Source: JABCPE02 sp963530295 (GTDB taxonomy: Bacteria > Bacteroidota > Bacteroidia > Flavobacteriales > Weeksellaceae). Taken from it: a stretch of DNA of 10,182 bases. A program made the translations under genes and the position numbers. Shown here in pieces: positions 1 through 7,206 of the stretch. Every line of letters starts with the position of its first letter. The stretch's first letter is position 1. Under the pieces are notes generated by a model. That model searched no databases. It worked only from the letters and a program-made list of their open reading frames with translations, and had not been told where the DNA came from. The stretch spans positions 1 to 10,182 of the forward strand of contig CAUSCF010000038.1 of NCBI GenBank assembly GCA_963530295.1, given 5' to 3'.

Positions 1-2589
1 AAAGAAATACGCCAGAAATTTTTAGAATTTTTTAAAAGCAAAGAGCATGAGATAGTGCCTTCTGCACCTATCGTTTTGAAAGATGACCCTACGCTGATGT
101 TTTCCAACTCGGGGATGGCTCAGTTTAAGGACTTTTTTCTCGGATACAAAGAGCCGAAATCTGTCCGCGTAGCCGATACACAAAAGTGTCTGAGAGTTTC
201 AGGAAAGCATAACGATTTGGACGATGTAGGTCGTGATACCTATCACCATACGATGTTCGAGATGCTGGGGAACTGGTCTTTTGGGGATTATTTCAAAAAA
301 GAAGCGATTGCTTGGGCGTGGGAACTTTTGACCGAAGTTTATAAAATACCGAAAGAAAATTTGTATGTAACGATTTTCGAAGGTGATGCTTCCGAAAACT
401 TGGAAAGAGACCAAGATGCATACGATTTTTGGAAAGAACATATCGATGAAAGCCGAATCATAAACGGAAACAAAAAAGATAATTTCTGGGAAATGGGTGA
501 GCAGGGACCATGTGGGCCATGTTCCGAAATTCATGTGGATTTGAGAAGTGAAGATGAGAAAGCCAAAGTTTCAGGAAAAGATTTGGTAAATAATGATCAT
601 CCGCAGGTAGTGGAGATTTGGAATCTTGTATTTATGGAGTTCAACCGAAAAGCAGATGGCTCATTAGAAAAATTACCAAAACAGAATGTAGATACAGGGA
701 TGGGCTTTGAGCGTCTTTGTATGGCGCTTCAGGGAAAATCTTCTAACTATGATACGGATGTTTTTACGCCTTTGATAGAGAAAGTAGAGGAGCTTTCGGG
801 GAAAAAATATACAGGAAAACTGGATGATGAAAAGGATATTGCCATTCGTGTGATTGTAGACCACATTCGTGCGGTTTCTTTTGCTATCGCTGATGGGCAG
901 CTTCCTTCCAATGGTGGAGCAGGATATGTTATCAGAAGAATTTTGAGAAGGGCAATCCGCTACGCATTTACTTTCCTTGGGCAGAAGGAACCATTTATTT
1001 ACAAATTGGTGGCTACACTCGCTCAGCAGATGGGTGGAGCTTTCCCAGAGCTCGACAAGCAGTATGAATTGATTAAAAATGTAATAAAAGAAGAGGAAAA
1101 TTCATTCTTGAGAACCCTAGAACAAGGGCTTCTCATGCTGGATACGATGATGAATAACGCAACTGAAAAAGTTATTTCAGGAAGCAAGGCGTTTGAGCTG
1201 TATGACACCTATGGTTTCCCGATAGACCTTACGGCACTTATCCTCACAGAGAAAGGTTTCACTTTGGATGAAAAAAGCTTTGAAGAAGAATTACAAAAAC
1301 AAAAAGAACGCTCTCGTGCTGCGGCACAGATGAAAACTGATGACTGGGTAGTTCTTCGCGAGGATGATGAGGAAGAATTCATCGGGTATGATACTTTGGA
1401 GGGAATAGTTCGTGTGACTAAATACAGAAAAGTAGAAAGCCAAAAGGACGGAACGCTTTATCATTTGGTGTTTAATGTTACTCCGTTTTATCCAGAAGGA
1501 GGAGGACAGGTAGGAGACAAGGGTCTTTTGGTTTCTGCAAATGGCGATGTTACCTATATCATTGATACTAAGAAAGAAAACAACTTGATAATTCATCTTT
1601 CTGAAACTTTACCGATGAATATAGATGAACCTCTGAAGGCGGAAGTAAAGGGAAGAATCCTTGCAGAAGCGAATCACTCGGCTACGCACTTGCTGCATCA
1701 GGCGCTTAGAGAGGTTCTAGGAACGCATGTAGAGCAGAGAGGTTCTCGTGTAGATACACAGTCTCTGAGATTTGACTTTTCTCATTTCCAAAAAATGACC
1801 GATGAGGAAATCTGCGAAGTAGAAAAAAGAGTAAATGACCGAATCCACCAGAAAATAGCTCTTCAAGAGCATAGAAATATCACGATGCAGCAGGCGATGG
1901 ATGCTGGTGCGATGGCGCTTTTCGGGGAGAAATACGGAGACAGAGTTCGTATGATTCAGTTTGGAGAAAGTAAAGAACTTTGTGGTGGAACGCATGTGAA
2001 AAATACATCGGATATTTGGTATTTCAAAATCGTTTCCGAAGGAGCTGTAGCAGCAGGAATCCGCCGTGTGGAGGCCATTACGAGAGATAGAGTGAGACAG
2101 TATTTCTCTGATTTGGAAGAACAAGCGGACAAGCTTTCAGAACTATTGAAATCCAAAGATTTGGTAAAACAAGTAGAAAAATTATTGGAAGAAAATAATG
2201 CTCTGAAAGCCGAAATAGAAGCTTTGAAAAAAGAAAAAGCAAAAGGAGAAATTCAAAACTGGAAGAACGACTTTTTAAACAAAGGAGACAAAAAACTTCT
2301 AGTAAAAAGAACATCTCTGGATGCAGGAACTGTGAAAGATATTGTCTTCCAGCTGAAAAAAGAAGTTCCGCAGTCTGTGGTAGTTATCCTTTCTGATGCT
2401 GGGGAAAAACCAATGCTTACAGTAGGAGTTTCGGCTGATATTGAGGATAAATATCATGCAGGAAACATCGTGAAAGACCTTGCGAAAGAAATCCAAGGCG
2501 GCGGCGGTGGAAACCCAGGCTTTGCGACTGCGGGCGGGAAAAACTTAGACGGTTTAGCCAATGCAGAGAAAAAAGCATTAGAACTATAA
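1..2589 (+). CDS. alaS: Alanine--tRNA ligase (AlaRS), 5' end cut by the window
   Basis: Class II aminoacyl-tRNA synthetase that charges tRNA-Ala in the cytosol and hydrolyses mischarged Ser/Gly-tRNA-Ala. The frame is open from base 1 and the first residues (KEIRQKFLEFF) match the usual AlaRS N-terminus, so only about 3-6 codons are missing; the GTG at 55 is an internal Val codon. 862 residues are visible, close to the usual ~870. Numbered from base 1: catalytic domain roughly 1-245, with the class II motif 2 region around HTMFEMLGNWSFGDYF; tRNA-recognition domain to about 450; editing domain with the zinc-type motif HSATH (H559, H563) completed by CGGTH (C661, H665); a charged coiled coil about 700-760; and a C-Ala domain with a glycine run (833-837). 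All key motifs are intact. The gene ends at TAA just before a hairpin terminator and faces the EamA gene. Identification is secure. Confidence 0.98.
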   Translation, partial: KEIRQKFLEFFKSKEHEIVPSAPIVLKDDPTLMFSNSGMAQFKDFFLGYKEPKSVRVADTQKCLRVSGKHNDLDDVGRDTYHHTMFEMLGNWSFGDYFKKEAIAWAWELLTEVYKIPKENLYVTIFEGDASENLERDQDAYDFWKEHIDESRIINGNKKDNFWEMGEQGPCGPCSEIHVDLRSEDEKAKVSGKDLVNNDHPQVVEIWNLVFMEFNRKADGSLEKLPKQNVDTGMGFERLCMALQGKSSNYDTDVFTPLIEKVEELSGKKYTGKLDDEKDIAIRVIVDHIRAVSFAIADGQLPSNGGAGYVIRRILRRAIRYAFTFLGQKEPFIYKLVATLAQQMGGAFPELDKQYELIKNVIKEEENSFLRTLEQGLLMLDTMMNNATEKVISGSKAFELYDTYGFPIDLTALILTEKGFTLDEKSFEEELQKQKERSRAAAQMKTDDWVVLREDDEEEFIGYDTLEGIVRVTKYRKVESQKDGTLYHLVFNVTPFYPEGGGQVGDKGLLVSANGDVTYIIDTKKENNLIIHLSETLPMNIDEPLKAEVKGRILAEANHSATHLLHQALREVLGTHVEQRGSRVDTQSLRFDFSHFQKMTDEEICEVEKRVNDRIHQKIALQEHRNITMQQAMDAGAMALFGEKYGDRVRMIQFGESKELCGGTHVKNTSDIWYFKIVSEGAVAAGIRRVEAITRDRVRQYFSDLEEQADKLSELLKSKDLVKQVEKLLEENNALKAEIEALKKEKAKGEIQNWKNDFLNKGDKKLLVKRTSLDAGTVKDIVFQLKKEVPQSVVVILSDAGEKPMLTVGVSADIEDKYHAGNIVKDLAKEIQGGGGGNPGFATAGGKNLDGLANAEKKALEL

Positions 2590-2593
2590 AAAG

Positions 2594-2630
2594 AAAAAGC
2601 TCCTTTTTGAGGGAGCTTTTTTTATTTTTT
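2594..2630. terminator. Bidirectional intrinsic terminator between alaS and the EamA gene
   Basis: Perfect 10-bp inverted repeat AAAAAGCTCC (2594-2603) / GGAGCTTTTT (2612-2621) with an 8-nt loop. It is followed by a T run on the plus strand and, because the left arm begins with A's, also by a T run on the minus strand. It begins 4 nt after the alaS stop, and the minus-strand stop of the EamA gene (2622-2624) abuts its right arm, so it likely ends both convergent transcripts. Confidence 0.9.
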
Positions 2631-3497
2631 CTTGTTGAAAACTACATCTATCAAAACACCAGAGATGATGATAATTACGCCGGCAATTAGTGAGAAAGTC
2701 AAGGTTTCATCGAATAGTCCCACGCTTATCATCACGGCCACCACAGGCTCCACAGCTCCCATAATGGCAGTAGGTGTAGAACCAATAAATTTAATGGCAT
2801 AAACCAGCGAAACTACCGATAAAGCCGTAGTTATCAGCGAGAATAAAGCCAAATGAGTGCCGATTTCCAGAGAAGGAATGACAACACTATTTCCTAAAAT
2901 AAGTGTTTTAACGAGGAAAAACAATGACGCAAACACCATTGAATAAAAAGAAACTTTCACGCCAGAGGCTTTGATTTTAGTTTTATTGACTATAATCATA
3001 TACAAAGCATACATCAATGCGCCTAATAGTGAAACGAAAAGTCCGATATAATTGATCTCAAAATTATCTTTAATGCTCAAAACTCCCACTCCTACAACTA
3101 CGATAACCAGTGAAATGGTAGTAGCAAGCGTTATTTTTTCTTTGAAAAATATTCCCAAAATAAGGGCTACCATAATGGGATAAATAAAAAATATAGTAGA
3201 AGCAATCCCAGGGCTCAGAAAATCATACGCTATAAACAGAAACTCCGCCGAGAGAGCATAGAAAAACCCTAAAATGCTTAAAACAATGCCTTCTTTTAAG
3301 TTGATTTTTACGCTTTCTTTTTGGTAGAAAACCAAATATCCCAAAATTAGAATTGCCGCAATCAAAAACCGATAAAATAAGGCGGTATCCACAGAGAAAA
3401 ATCCCCATTTTTTCAGTGGAATCATAAAAAGCGGAATCATTCCGTAAGTAAGCGCTGAAACGAGGGCAAATAAATACCCTTTTAGTGTATCACCCAT
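2622..3497 (-). CDS. EamA/DMT-superfamily permease
   Basis: Inner-membrane transporter of the drug/metabolite transporter superfamily, 291 aa, the usual length for a protein of two EamA repeats (about residues 5-139 and 150-286) and ten membrane helices. Visible signs are the hydrophobic periodicity, the early segment ALTYGMIPLF, the proline-bearing helix SPGIASTIFFIYPIM in repeat 1, and the matching ALYMI and GAVEPVVAVM segments in repeat 2, the last being a common EamA signature. The tail is short and basic (NKKK). The substrate cannot be read from the sequence; family members export amino acids, nucleobases or other metabolites. The start at 3497 gives the expected short cytosolic N-terminus. 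An 86-nt gap separates it from the upstream SemiSWEET gene, so it may have its own promoter or be read through from that gene. Family is confident, function unknown. Confidence 0.93.
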   Translation of the reverse strand: MGDTLKGYLFALVSALTYGMIPLFMIPLKKWGFFSVDTALFYRFLIAAILILGYLVFYQKESVKINLKEGIVLSILGFFYALSAEFLFIAYDFLSPGIASTIFFIYPIMVALILGIFFKEKITLATTISLVIVVVGVGVLSIKDNFEINYIGLFVSLLGALMYALYMIIVNKTKIKASGVKVSFYSMVFASLFFLVKTLILGNSVVIPSLEIGTHLALFSLITTALSVVSLVYAIKFIGSTPTAIMGAVEPVVAVMISVGLFDETLTFSLIAGVIIIISGVLIDVVFNKKK

Positions 3498-3553
3498 TGT
3501 TTAGATGATTTTAAAAATTGTCCATTTTTCCCATTTTCAGGAAAATAATTCCG

Positions 3554-3561
3554 CAAAAATA
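3554..3561 (-). promoter_or_regulatory. Possible -7 box for the EamA gene
   Basis: On the minus strand this reads TATTTTTG, matching the Bacteroidetes -7 consensus TAnnTTTG, and would start transcription about 50 nt before the EamA start codon. No convincing TTG was seen at the expected -33 position and the region is A/T-rich, so a chance match is quite possible. Confidence 0.3.
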
Positions 3562-3583
3562 GAAAAAACCAATCGGATAACTT

Positions 3584-3847
3584 TTAAAAAGAAGTCAAGA
3601 ATGTTAAAAAACCTAAGATAACCCCTGTAGCATTTGGTATGATTAAGATATAATCTTTTTTCGGCTCCTTTGTCCAGCCATAAATAACCCAAATCAAACA
3701 AGAAATGGAAGCAAATAAAGGCTGCCATGGCTGTCCTTTTTCTCCCTGTAAATTTGCGATAATCTGTGGAATATAAGCGATAAACACAGCAATTCCAATA
3801 AAAGCTCCAATGGAACCTATGAAAGTATTTATTTTCTTCTTTGTCAT
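3584..3847 (-). CDS. SemiSWEET sugar transporter (PQ-loop / MtN3 family)
   Basis: Small inner-membrane protein of 87 aa with a single triple-helix bundle, the standard bacterial SemiSWEET size; such proteins work as homodimers and carry mono- or disaccharides by facilitated diffusion. Three hydrophobic helices are visible at about 8-29, 41-58 and 66-86. Family marks: the PQ motif in YIPQII (P27-Q28) at the helix 1 hinge, WQPLF at 41-45, the Trp in LIWVIYGW (W53) and the Asn in IIPNATG (N72); the last two correspond to residues that line the sugar pocket in characterised SemiSWEETs. Nothing is truncated. The start at 3847 is the only ATG giving the full first helix. It lies downstream of the ric terminator with its own candidate promoter, followed 86 nt later by the EamA permease in the same direction. 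The sugar it carries is unknown. Confidence 0.93.
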   Translation of the reverse strand: MTKKKINTFIGSIGAFIGIAVFIAYIPQIIANLQGEKGQPWQPLFASISCLIWVIYGWTKEPKKDYILIIPNATGVILGFLTFLTSF

Positions 3848-3890
3848 ATTGTTTTATTTTTATTTCCTTTTTAAAATCTTATTTTCTTCA

Positions 3891-3911
3891 TATCCCTAAT
3901 AAATTAGGATA
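3891..3911 (-). promoter_or_regulatory. Inverted repeat at the 5' end of the SemiSWEET transcript
   Basis: TATCCCTAAT AA ATTAGGATA: 9 bp of dyad symmetry interrupted by one extra C. It lies a few bases downstream of the candidate -7 box (3920-3927), so it would sit at or next to the transcription start. It could be an operator or, as RNA, a 5'-end hairpin. The two-base spacer is short for an RNA loop, so the innermost pair would have to open. No regulator is identifiable. Confidence 0.4.
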
Positions 3912-3919
3912 AGCAAGTG

Positions 3920-3927
3920 CAAATATA
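3920..3927 (-). promoter_or_regulatory. -7 box upstream of the SemiSWEET gene
   Basis: On the minus strand it reads TATATTTG, an exact match to TAnnTTTG. It lies between the terminator of the upstream ric gene and the SemiSWEET start, giving a leader of about 65 nt. The expected -33 region falls in T-rich DNA without a clear TTG. Confidence 0.5.
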
Positions 3928-3942
3928 AAAAAATAAAGACAT

Positions 3943-3969
3943 AAAAACGCCCTTTAAAGGCGTTTTTTT
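3943..3969 (-). terminator. Intrinsic terminator of the ric-like gene
   Basis: Inverted repeat AAAAACGCC (3943-3951) / GGCGTTTTT (3959-3969 including the T run) directly after the minus-strand stop codon at 3971-3973. Minus-strand RNA would form a GC-capped hairpin followed by a U run, ending the ric transcript before the SemiSWEET promoter. Confidence 0.85.
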
Positions 3970-3970
3970 A

Positions 3971-4657
3971 TTATAATTTGAGAAGTTTTGGAAAAAGGAT
4001 GTTGTTTTCAAGATGGATGTAGAGCTGTAGATATTCATCAAACTCATTGAGCATCTGGAATGTAACTCTGTATGTGGTGCAGGCACCTTCGGGAGGCGTG
4101 AAATCATCCGAAACCCTTGTAATCTCCTCAAATCTTTCCTTTTCTGTTTGATAGACTGCCTGTAGTTTTTCTATGTAAGCCTGTAAATCTCCACCGAATG
4201 CAGTCTCAGGATTTTGCTCTTTTTCTCTGATATATGGGAAAAGTTTTTCCTCGGCATCTCTCAGGTGTACGATGAGATTTTGAGAAGAAAGGGTGAATAG
4301 TTCATTGATTTTGAACAATTCTGGATGTCTCTCACCGTGAACTCGGCAGAGTTTATCCAAAAACTGAAGCAGGTAGATAGATTTCTCCTGAATATATTCG
4401 TGGTGAACCTCTTTGATATAATCAGCCAAATCAGTAAGTGACCAATTATTAAAATCATTTTCCTGTGTTGTTCCCTGTGGAGTATTTTTCAGATCTTCGT
4501 AGATAGGAGCAGGGTCTAAGTCCTTCATTTTGCAGGTTTCTTCTATCGTTCTACCTCCTTTGCAGCAGAAGTTTATTCCATATTTTTTGAAAACAGCTGC
4601 TGTACGGAAATTTTCCGCTACATATTCGCCGATGGTTTTTTCTTGTAATTGACTCAT
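3971..4657 (-). CDS. ric: RIC/ScdA/YtfE-type iron-sulfur cluster repair protein, with altered di-iron site
   Basis: Cytosolic protein of 228 aa in the family that repairs Fe-S clusters damaged by nitric oxide or oxidants. The N-terminal ScdA/DUF542 domain (about 5-60) carries the family's Cys pair in NFCCKGG (C31, C32). A hemerythrin-like four-helix domain (about 75-225) follows, with HH at 85-86, VHGERH (H107, H111), H131, the family segment PPEGACTTYR (188-197) and the C-terminal HLENNILFP (215-223). Compared from memory with E. coli YtfE, the ligands H84, H105, H129 and E208 are kept as H86, H107, H131 and E217. E133 is A135, H160 is Y169 and H204 is Y213; the last two alignments need no gaps around the ACTT anchor. 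Family membership is secure, but metal binding and activity are doubtful. It is a single-gene unit with a short leader and its own terminator. Confidence 0.9.
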   Translation of the reverse strand: MSQLQEKTIGEYVAENFRTAAVFKKYGINFCCKGGRTIEETCKMKDLDPAPIYEDLKNTPQGTTQENDFNNWSLTDLADYIKEVHHEYIQEKSIYLLQFLDKLCRVHGERHPELFKINELFTLSSQNLIVHLRDAEEKLFPYIREKEQNPETAFGGDLQAYIEKLQAVYQTEKERFEEITRVSDDFTPPEGACTTYRVTFQMLNEFDEYLQLYIHLENNILFPKLLKL

Positions 4658-4676
4658 AAAATAAAAAATTTGAATA

Positions 4677-4684
4677 CAAAGTTA
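4677..4684 (-). promoter_or_regulatory. -7 box upstream of the ric-like gene
   Basis: The minus strand reads TAACTTTG, matching TAnnTTTG, about 20 nt before the start codon, which predicts a very short leader of roughly 14 nt. TTG triplets upstream are not at the usual spacing, so the -33 element is unclear. No obvious Crp/Fnr-type TTGA-N6-TCAA site was found, so NO-responsive control cannot be claimed. Confidence 0.5.
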
Positions 4685-4702
4685 CTAATTTAGAATCAAT
4701 AA

Positions 4703-4731
4703 AAAAAGGACTGCAATTTGCAATCCTTTTT
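4703..4731 (-). terminator. Intrinsic terminator of the lipoprotein / outer-membrane protein operon
   Basis: Arms AAAAAGGA (4703-4710) and TCCTTTTT (4724-4731), extended inside by TGCA / TGCA after one mismatch. The minus-strand RNA ends in a U run. It sits 15 nt downstream of the stop codon at 4747-4749. Confidence 0.8.
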
Positions 4732-4746
4732 GATAAATATTTAAGT

Positions 4747-6168
4747 CTAAAATTTCCATCCTAATGTAAGGATAAGATGTCCTTTTTGGTTCTTTGCATT
4801 AGAAACGATGCTGGTAGTACTTGTGCTATTGTTTCCTGGACTTCCATCCCAATCTCTATTAAAATAGCTTCCTGCAAAGAATGGGTTGCTATGTTCGTGA
4901 GTTCTATGCTGGTAGGATGCATCGATGTAGAATAGTTTGAAATCATATCCTATCCCTCCTGAAATCACCTGTGTTTTCCCTACAATGTAGTTGGATAATT
5001 TTCCATTTACTACATTCGCATTATTGTCAAACATTTTTTCTGTATGGTCTTTGAATGGGCTGGTTGTAAAGGCGTACCCACCCCTTATTCGGAAAGATTT
5101 TATTCTGTATTCTCCTCCTATTCTTACTTCATGCTGAGCCTTGTAAGCAGACTCATAGAAATTATTCAACTGAACATCTGCTGCACCGCCACCGAAATTA
5201 GGCTTGCCTAAATCTACTCTATAATCCACATTAAAAGCAAAATGTTTATTAGGGATAAAAGCCCCACTCAGTGTTAATTTAGTCGGAGTTCTGAAAGAGC
5301 GACTTTCTGTGTAGCTGTTTTGAAAAAGACCTGAACCATTTATTGCGTAAAAATTATACTCCCTATCTATGCTGTACCAAGTAGGAGATTCTATGGAAGC
5401 CCCTAATCTAACGGCATTGCTCAGTTTCCCTATTGCCCCAAGAGATAGCGAAAACCCATCAGCATCCTCTATGTAAGGTGTATTTTGTCTAGAAAAACGC
5501 TTTATTTTTTTTGTATTTAATGAGGAAACTTTAACTTCGTCATACTGCTCTATATTCACAGAAGAGAAATTCACTGCAGCTCCTATGTATAGTTTATTAT
5601 TATAATTTCCTCCAATACCCAAGTTCAGCTTAGAACGATGTCCAATGGTTTCATACAAATGCCCTTCGAATATGTTGTAGTCTGTAATGGGTTTATTTTT
5701 ATCATTATCTTGATGTATAGCTGATGTTATATTTGCATTTCCTGGAGATTGTAATTTATCACTTACATTTTGAGTAACATAGTTAATTCCTACATTTACA
5801 AACTTCCATGCATTCTGTTCATTTGACTGAAAAGATAAAACTCCACTAGCGTTCCCTAAATTAGCTTTGCTTATGTTTTGGCTTGTAGATTTTCCTGCCA
5901 GACTAGCCGTAGATTTATTAGAATTGATAGCTAGAGAGGCGCTTACATCATCTGTGATGAATACTCCCAAACCAGCAGGGTTGGTATTTAGCACAGAGGC
6001 ATCTCCCCCCAATGCTCCCATAGAACCTGCCATTGCGTTATATCTTGCAGTTCCTAAGGAAGAGATATTGTCATAAATTGTAGAGGTATTTCTAATGATG
6101 GAAACATCTTGTGCAAAGAATAATGCACTCGCTGAAATACCTGCTAATATTGAAATTTTCTTTGTCAT
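4747..6168 (-). CDS. OmpP1/FadL-like outer-membrane beta-barrel protein
   Basis: Secreted outer-membrane protein of 473 aa in the FadL/TodX/OmpP1 family, whose best-known members pass hydrophobic compounds such as fatty acids through a barrel with an N-terminal hatch; flavobacterial copies are often labelled 'hemin receptor' without proof. A signal peptide occupies about 1-19 (basic start, ILAGISASALFFA core, cleavage near FFA-QD). The hatch segment follows, with GTARYNAMAGSMGALGGDAS (39-58) and the family motif NPAGL (63-67). The rest alternates polar and hydrophobic residues like beta strands, and the protein ends in TLGWKF, the terminal aromatic typical of barrels inserted by BamA. It is longer than PorV and I see no reason to call it a type IX secretion part. 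It is the second gene of an operon, 22 nt after the lipoprotein stop, which suggests the two act together. Substrate unknown. Confidence 0.85.
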   Translation of the reverse strand: MTKKISILAGISASALFFAQDVSIIRNTSTIYDNISSLGTARYNAMAGSMGALGGDASVLNTNPAGLGVFITDDVSASLAINSNKSTASLAGKSTSQNISKANLGNASGVLSFQSNEQNAWKFVNVGINYVTQNVSDKLQSPGNANITSAIHQDNDKNKPITDYNIFEGHLYETIGHRSKLNLGIGGNYNNKLYIGAAVNFSSVNIEQYDEVKVSSLNTKKIKRFSRQNTPYIEDADGFSLSLGAIGKLSNAVRLGASIESPTWYSIDREYNFYAINGSGLFQNSYTESRSFRTPTKLTLSGAFIPNKHFAFNVDYRVDLGKPNFGGGAADVQLNNFYESAYKAQHEVRIGGEYRIKSFRIRGGYAFTTSPFKDHTEKMFDNNANVVNGKLSNYIVGKTQVISGGIGYDFKLFYIDASYQHRTHEHSNPFFAGSYFNRDWDGSPGNNSTSTTSIVSNAKNQKGHLILTLGWKF

Positions 6169-6190
6169 TTTTTACAATAATTTTAAAGTT

Positions 6191-7174
6191 TTACCAGTTT
6201 GATCTTCTTCCAAAACCACCATTACCACTATTGGAGCTGTTGTTTCCTCCATTGTTTGATGAAGAATTATTATCTCTCCAAGTGTTGTTTTGTCGTTGAT
6301 ATCGCTCTATATCGGAGTTGTGATTTCCCCAGTCAGAAGGTCTATCAAAACCATTATTTGGTCTATTCATCTGGTTGTTGCTTCTATTAAATCCACCATT
6401 GTTAGGTGTGTAGGTTCTGCCACGATAGGAGTTATCATTTCCTCTGTAGATTTCATCTGGGTCACTTCTTCTGTAAGTTTTCACAGGCGTTCTGTAATGA
6501 CGAGGATAGTAATAATCGTCATAGTAATAACCATCATAATAACCACGATAATACGGATTGTAGTAATAAGGATTATAATAGTAATTGTTATAATAATAAG
6601 GTCTGTATCCCCAGTAGTTATAATTCCAATAAGGGTTGTAATAATAGTTATAATTATAACTCCATGGGCTCATTCCCCACGAGAAACCTAATCCCCATCC
6701 TGAAGAGCGAGGGTAACCGAAGTACGAATTATAATACCCGAAATAATATGGCGAATAAAAACTGCTGTAATAAGGATAACCCCAAGAAGAATAATTGTCA
6801 TAATAGAAATTATTCTGTGTTCCTGCATAAGTTCCCCAGTCAGAGCTGGAAGAGATTCTTTGGCTGTCTCCACCCCAGTTTTTATTGCTGTATTTTTGGT
6901 TTTGGAGCTGTTGGTTTTTCTGGGATTGTCCGATAATTCCTGTTTGGTTATTATCATCCTCAAAACCAGCTCTTTCGTCCATATCATAGTAGTCAGGCTC
7001 CTGCCATGCTAGTTTTCTTTCTATTTTGTCTGTTGCAGGGTCGTAATAGATACCATCTGTCTCTGTGTATCCAGACTGGATACCACAAGAAACCAAAAAT
7101 AATCCACTTGCCAAAGCCAAGGCTGTTTTGGAAACAAAAGGGATTATTGTATCAGAAAATGTATTATTTTTCAT
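6191..7174 (-). CDS. Tyrosine-rich low-complexity lipoprotein
   Basis: 327-aa predicted lipoprotein of unknown function. The signal sequence runs 1-29 and ends in the lipobox LVSC with Cys30 as the lipidated residue. Next comes an acidic segment with YTETDGIYYDPATDKIE (36-52), which looks like the only ordered, conserved part, then a Gln/Asn/Ser linker to about 115. Residues 121-230 hold 42 tyrosines in 110 positions (my count), in motifs such as NPYYYNPYYRGYYDGYYY, with Gly, Trp, Asn and Pro between. The tail (231-327) has about 23 Asn and 13 Arg, plus Gly and Ser, and ends GFGRRSNW. No acidic surface-export signal is evident just after Cys30, so surface display is not assured. Flavobacterial homologues have been mislabelled 'vitellogenin', apparently because of composition. 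It is the first gene of an operon with the FadL-like protein and divergent from proS. A structural, adhesive or matrix role is only a guess. Confidence 0.88.
   Translation of the reverse strand: MKNNTFSDTIIPFVSKTALALASGLFLVSCGIQSGYTETDGIYYDPATDKIERKLAWQEPDYYDMDERAGFEDDNNQTGIIGQSQKNQQLQNQKYSNKNWGGDSQRISSSSDWGTYAGTQNNFYYDNYSSWGYPYYSSFYSPYYFGYYNSYFGYPRSSGWGLGFSWGMSPWSYNYNYYYNPYWNYNYWGYRPYYYNNYYYNPYYYNPYYRGYYDGYYYDDYYYPRHYRTPVKTYRRSDPDEIYRGNDNSYRGRTYTPNNGGFNRSNNQMNRPNNGFDRPSDWGNHNSDIERYQRQNNTWRDNNSSSNNGGNNSSNSGNGGFGRRSNW
6485..6814 (-). repeat. Imperfect repeats encoding the Tyr-rich region
   Basis: This DNA encodes residues 121-230 of the lipoprotein and consists of imperfect short units of TAT/TAC and AAT/AAC codons, for example the repeated NPYYY and YNYNYYY units. 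TAT and TAC alternate, so the DNA repeat is less regular than the protein repeat. The antisense register turns Tyr and Asn codons into Ile and Val codons, giving a long false membrane-like reading frame on the plus strand. Confidence 0.75.
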
Positions 7175-7198
7175 ATCAAATGGTTTAATGTTAATTAC

Positions 7199-7206
7199 TA
7201 TATTTG
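7199..7206 (+). promoter_or_regulatory. Candidate -7 box for proS
   Basis: TATATTTG matches TAnnTTTG on the plus strand and would give proS a leader of about 85 nt. No clear TTG was seen near 7178 for -33. It directly abuts the opposite-facing box at 7207-7214. Confidence 0.45.

Noticed and set aside
55..57. GTG as the alaS start codon
   Set aside because: The frame is open back to base 1 and encodes the conserved AlaRS N-terminus, so the real start lies just outside the window.
1717..2124. Minus-strand open frame of 135 codons inside alaS
   Set aside because: Lies wholly opposite the conserved editing domain of alaS and has shadow-type composition (Phe, Ser, Ile, His).
4661..4700. Possible Fnr/NO-regulator site before the ric-like gene (TTGA and TCAA half sites)
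   Set aside because: The half sites are about 22 nt apart instead of 6, so they do not form a Crp/Fnr-type operator.
4747..6168. Calling the FadL-like protein PorV (type IX secretion) or a hemin receptor
   Set aside because: It is longer than typical PorV, has no neighbouring por genes, and nothing in the sequence points to heme; only the OmpP1/FadL family level is supported.
6290..6691. Plus-strand open frame of 133 codons, very rich in Ile and Val, resembling a membrane protein
   Set aside because: It is the exact in-register antisense of the Tyr/Asn-rich lipoprotein: TAT/TAC and AAT/AAC read backwards give ATA/GTA and ATT/GTT. No promoter or independent coding signal.
6406..6936. Plus-strand open frame of 176 codons rich in Asn, Ser and His
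   Set aside because: Another shadow of the repetitive lipoprotein gene in a shifted frame; the composition follows from the repeat and there is no recognisable domain.
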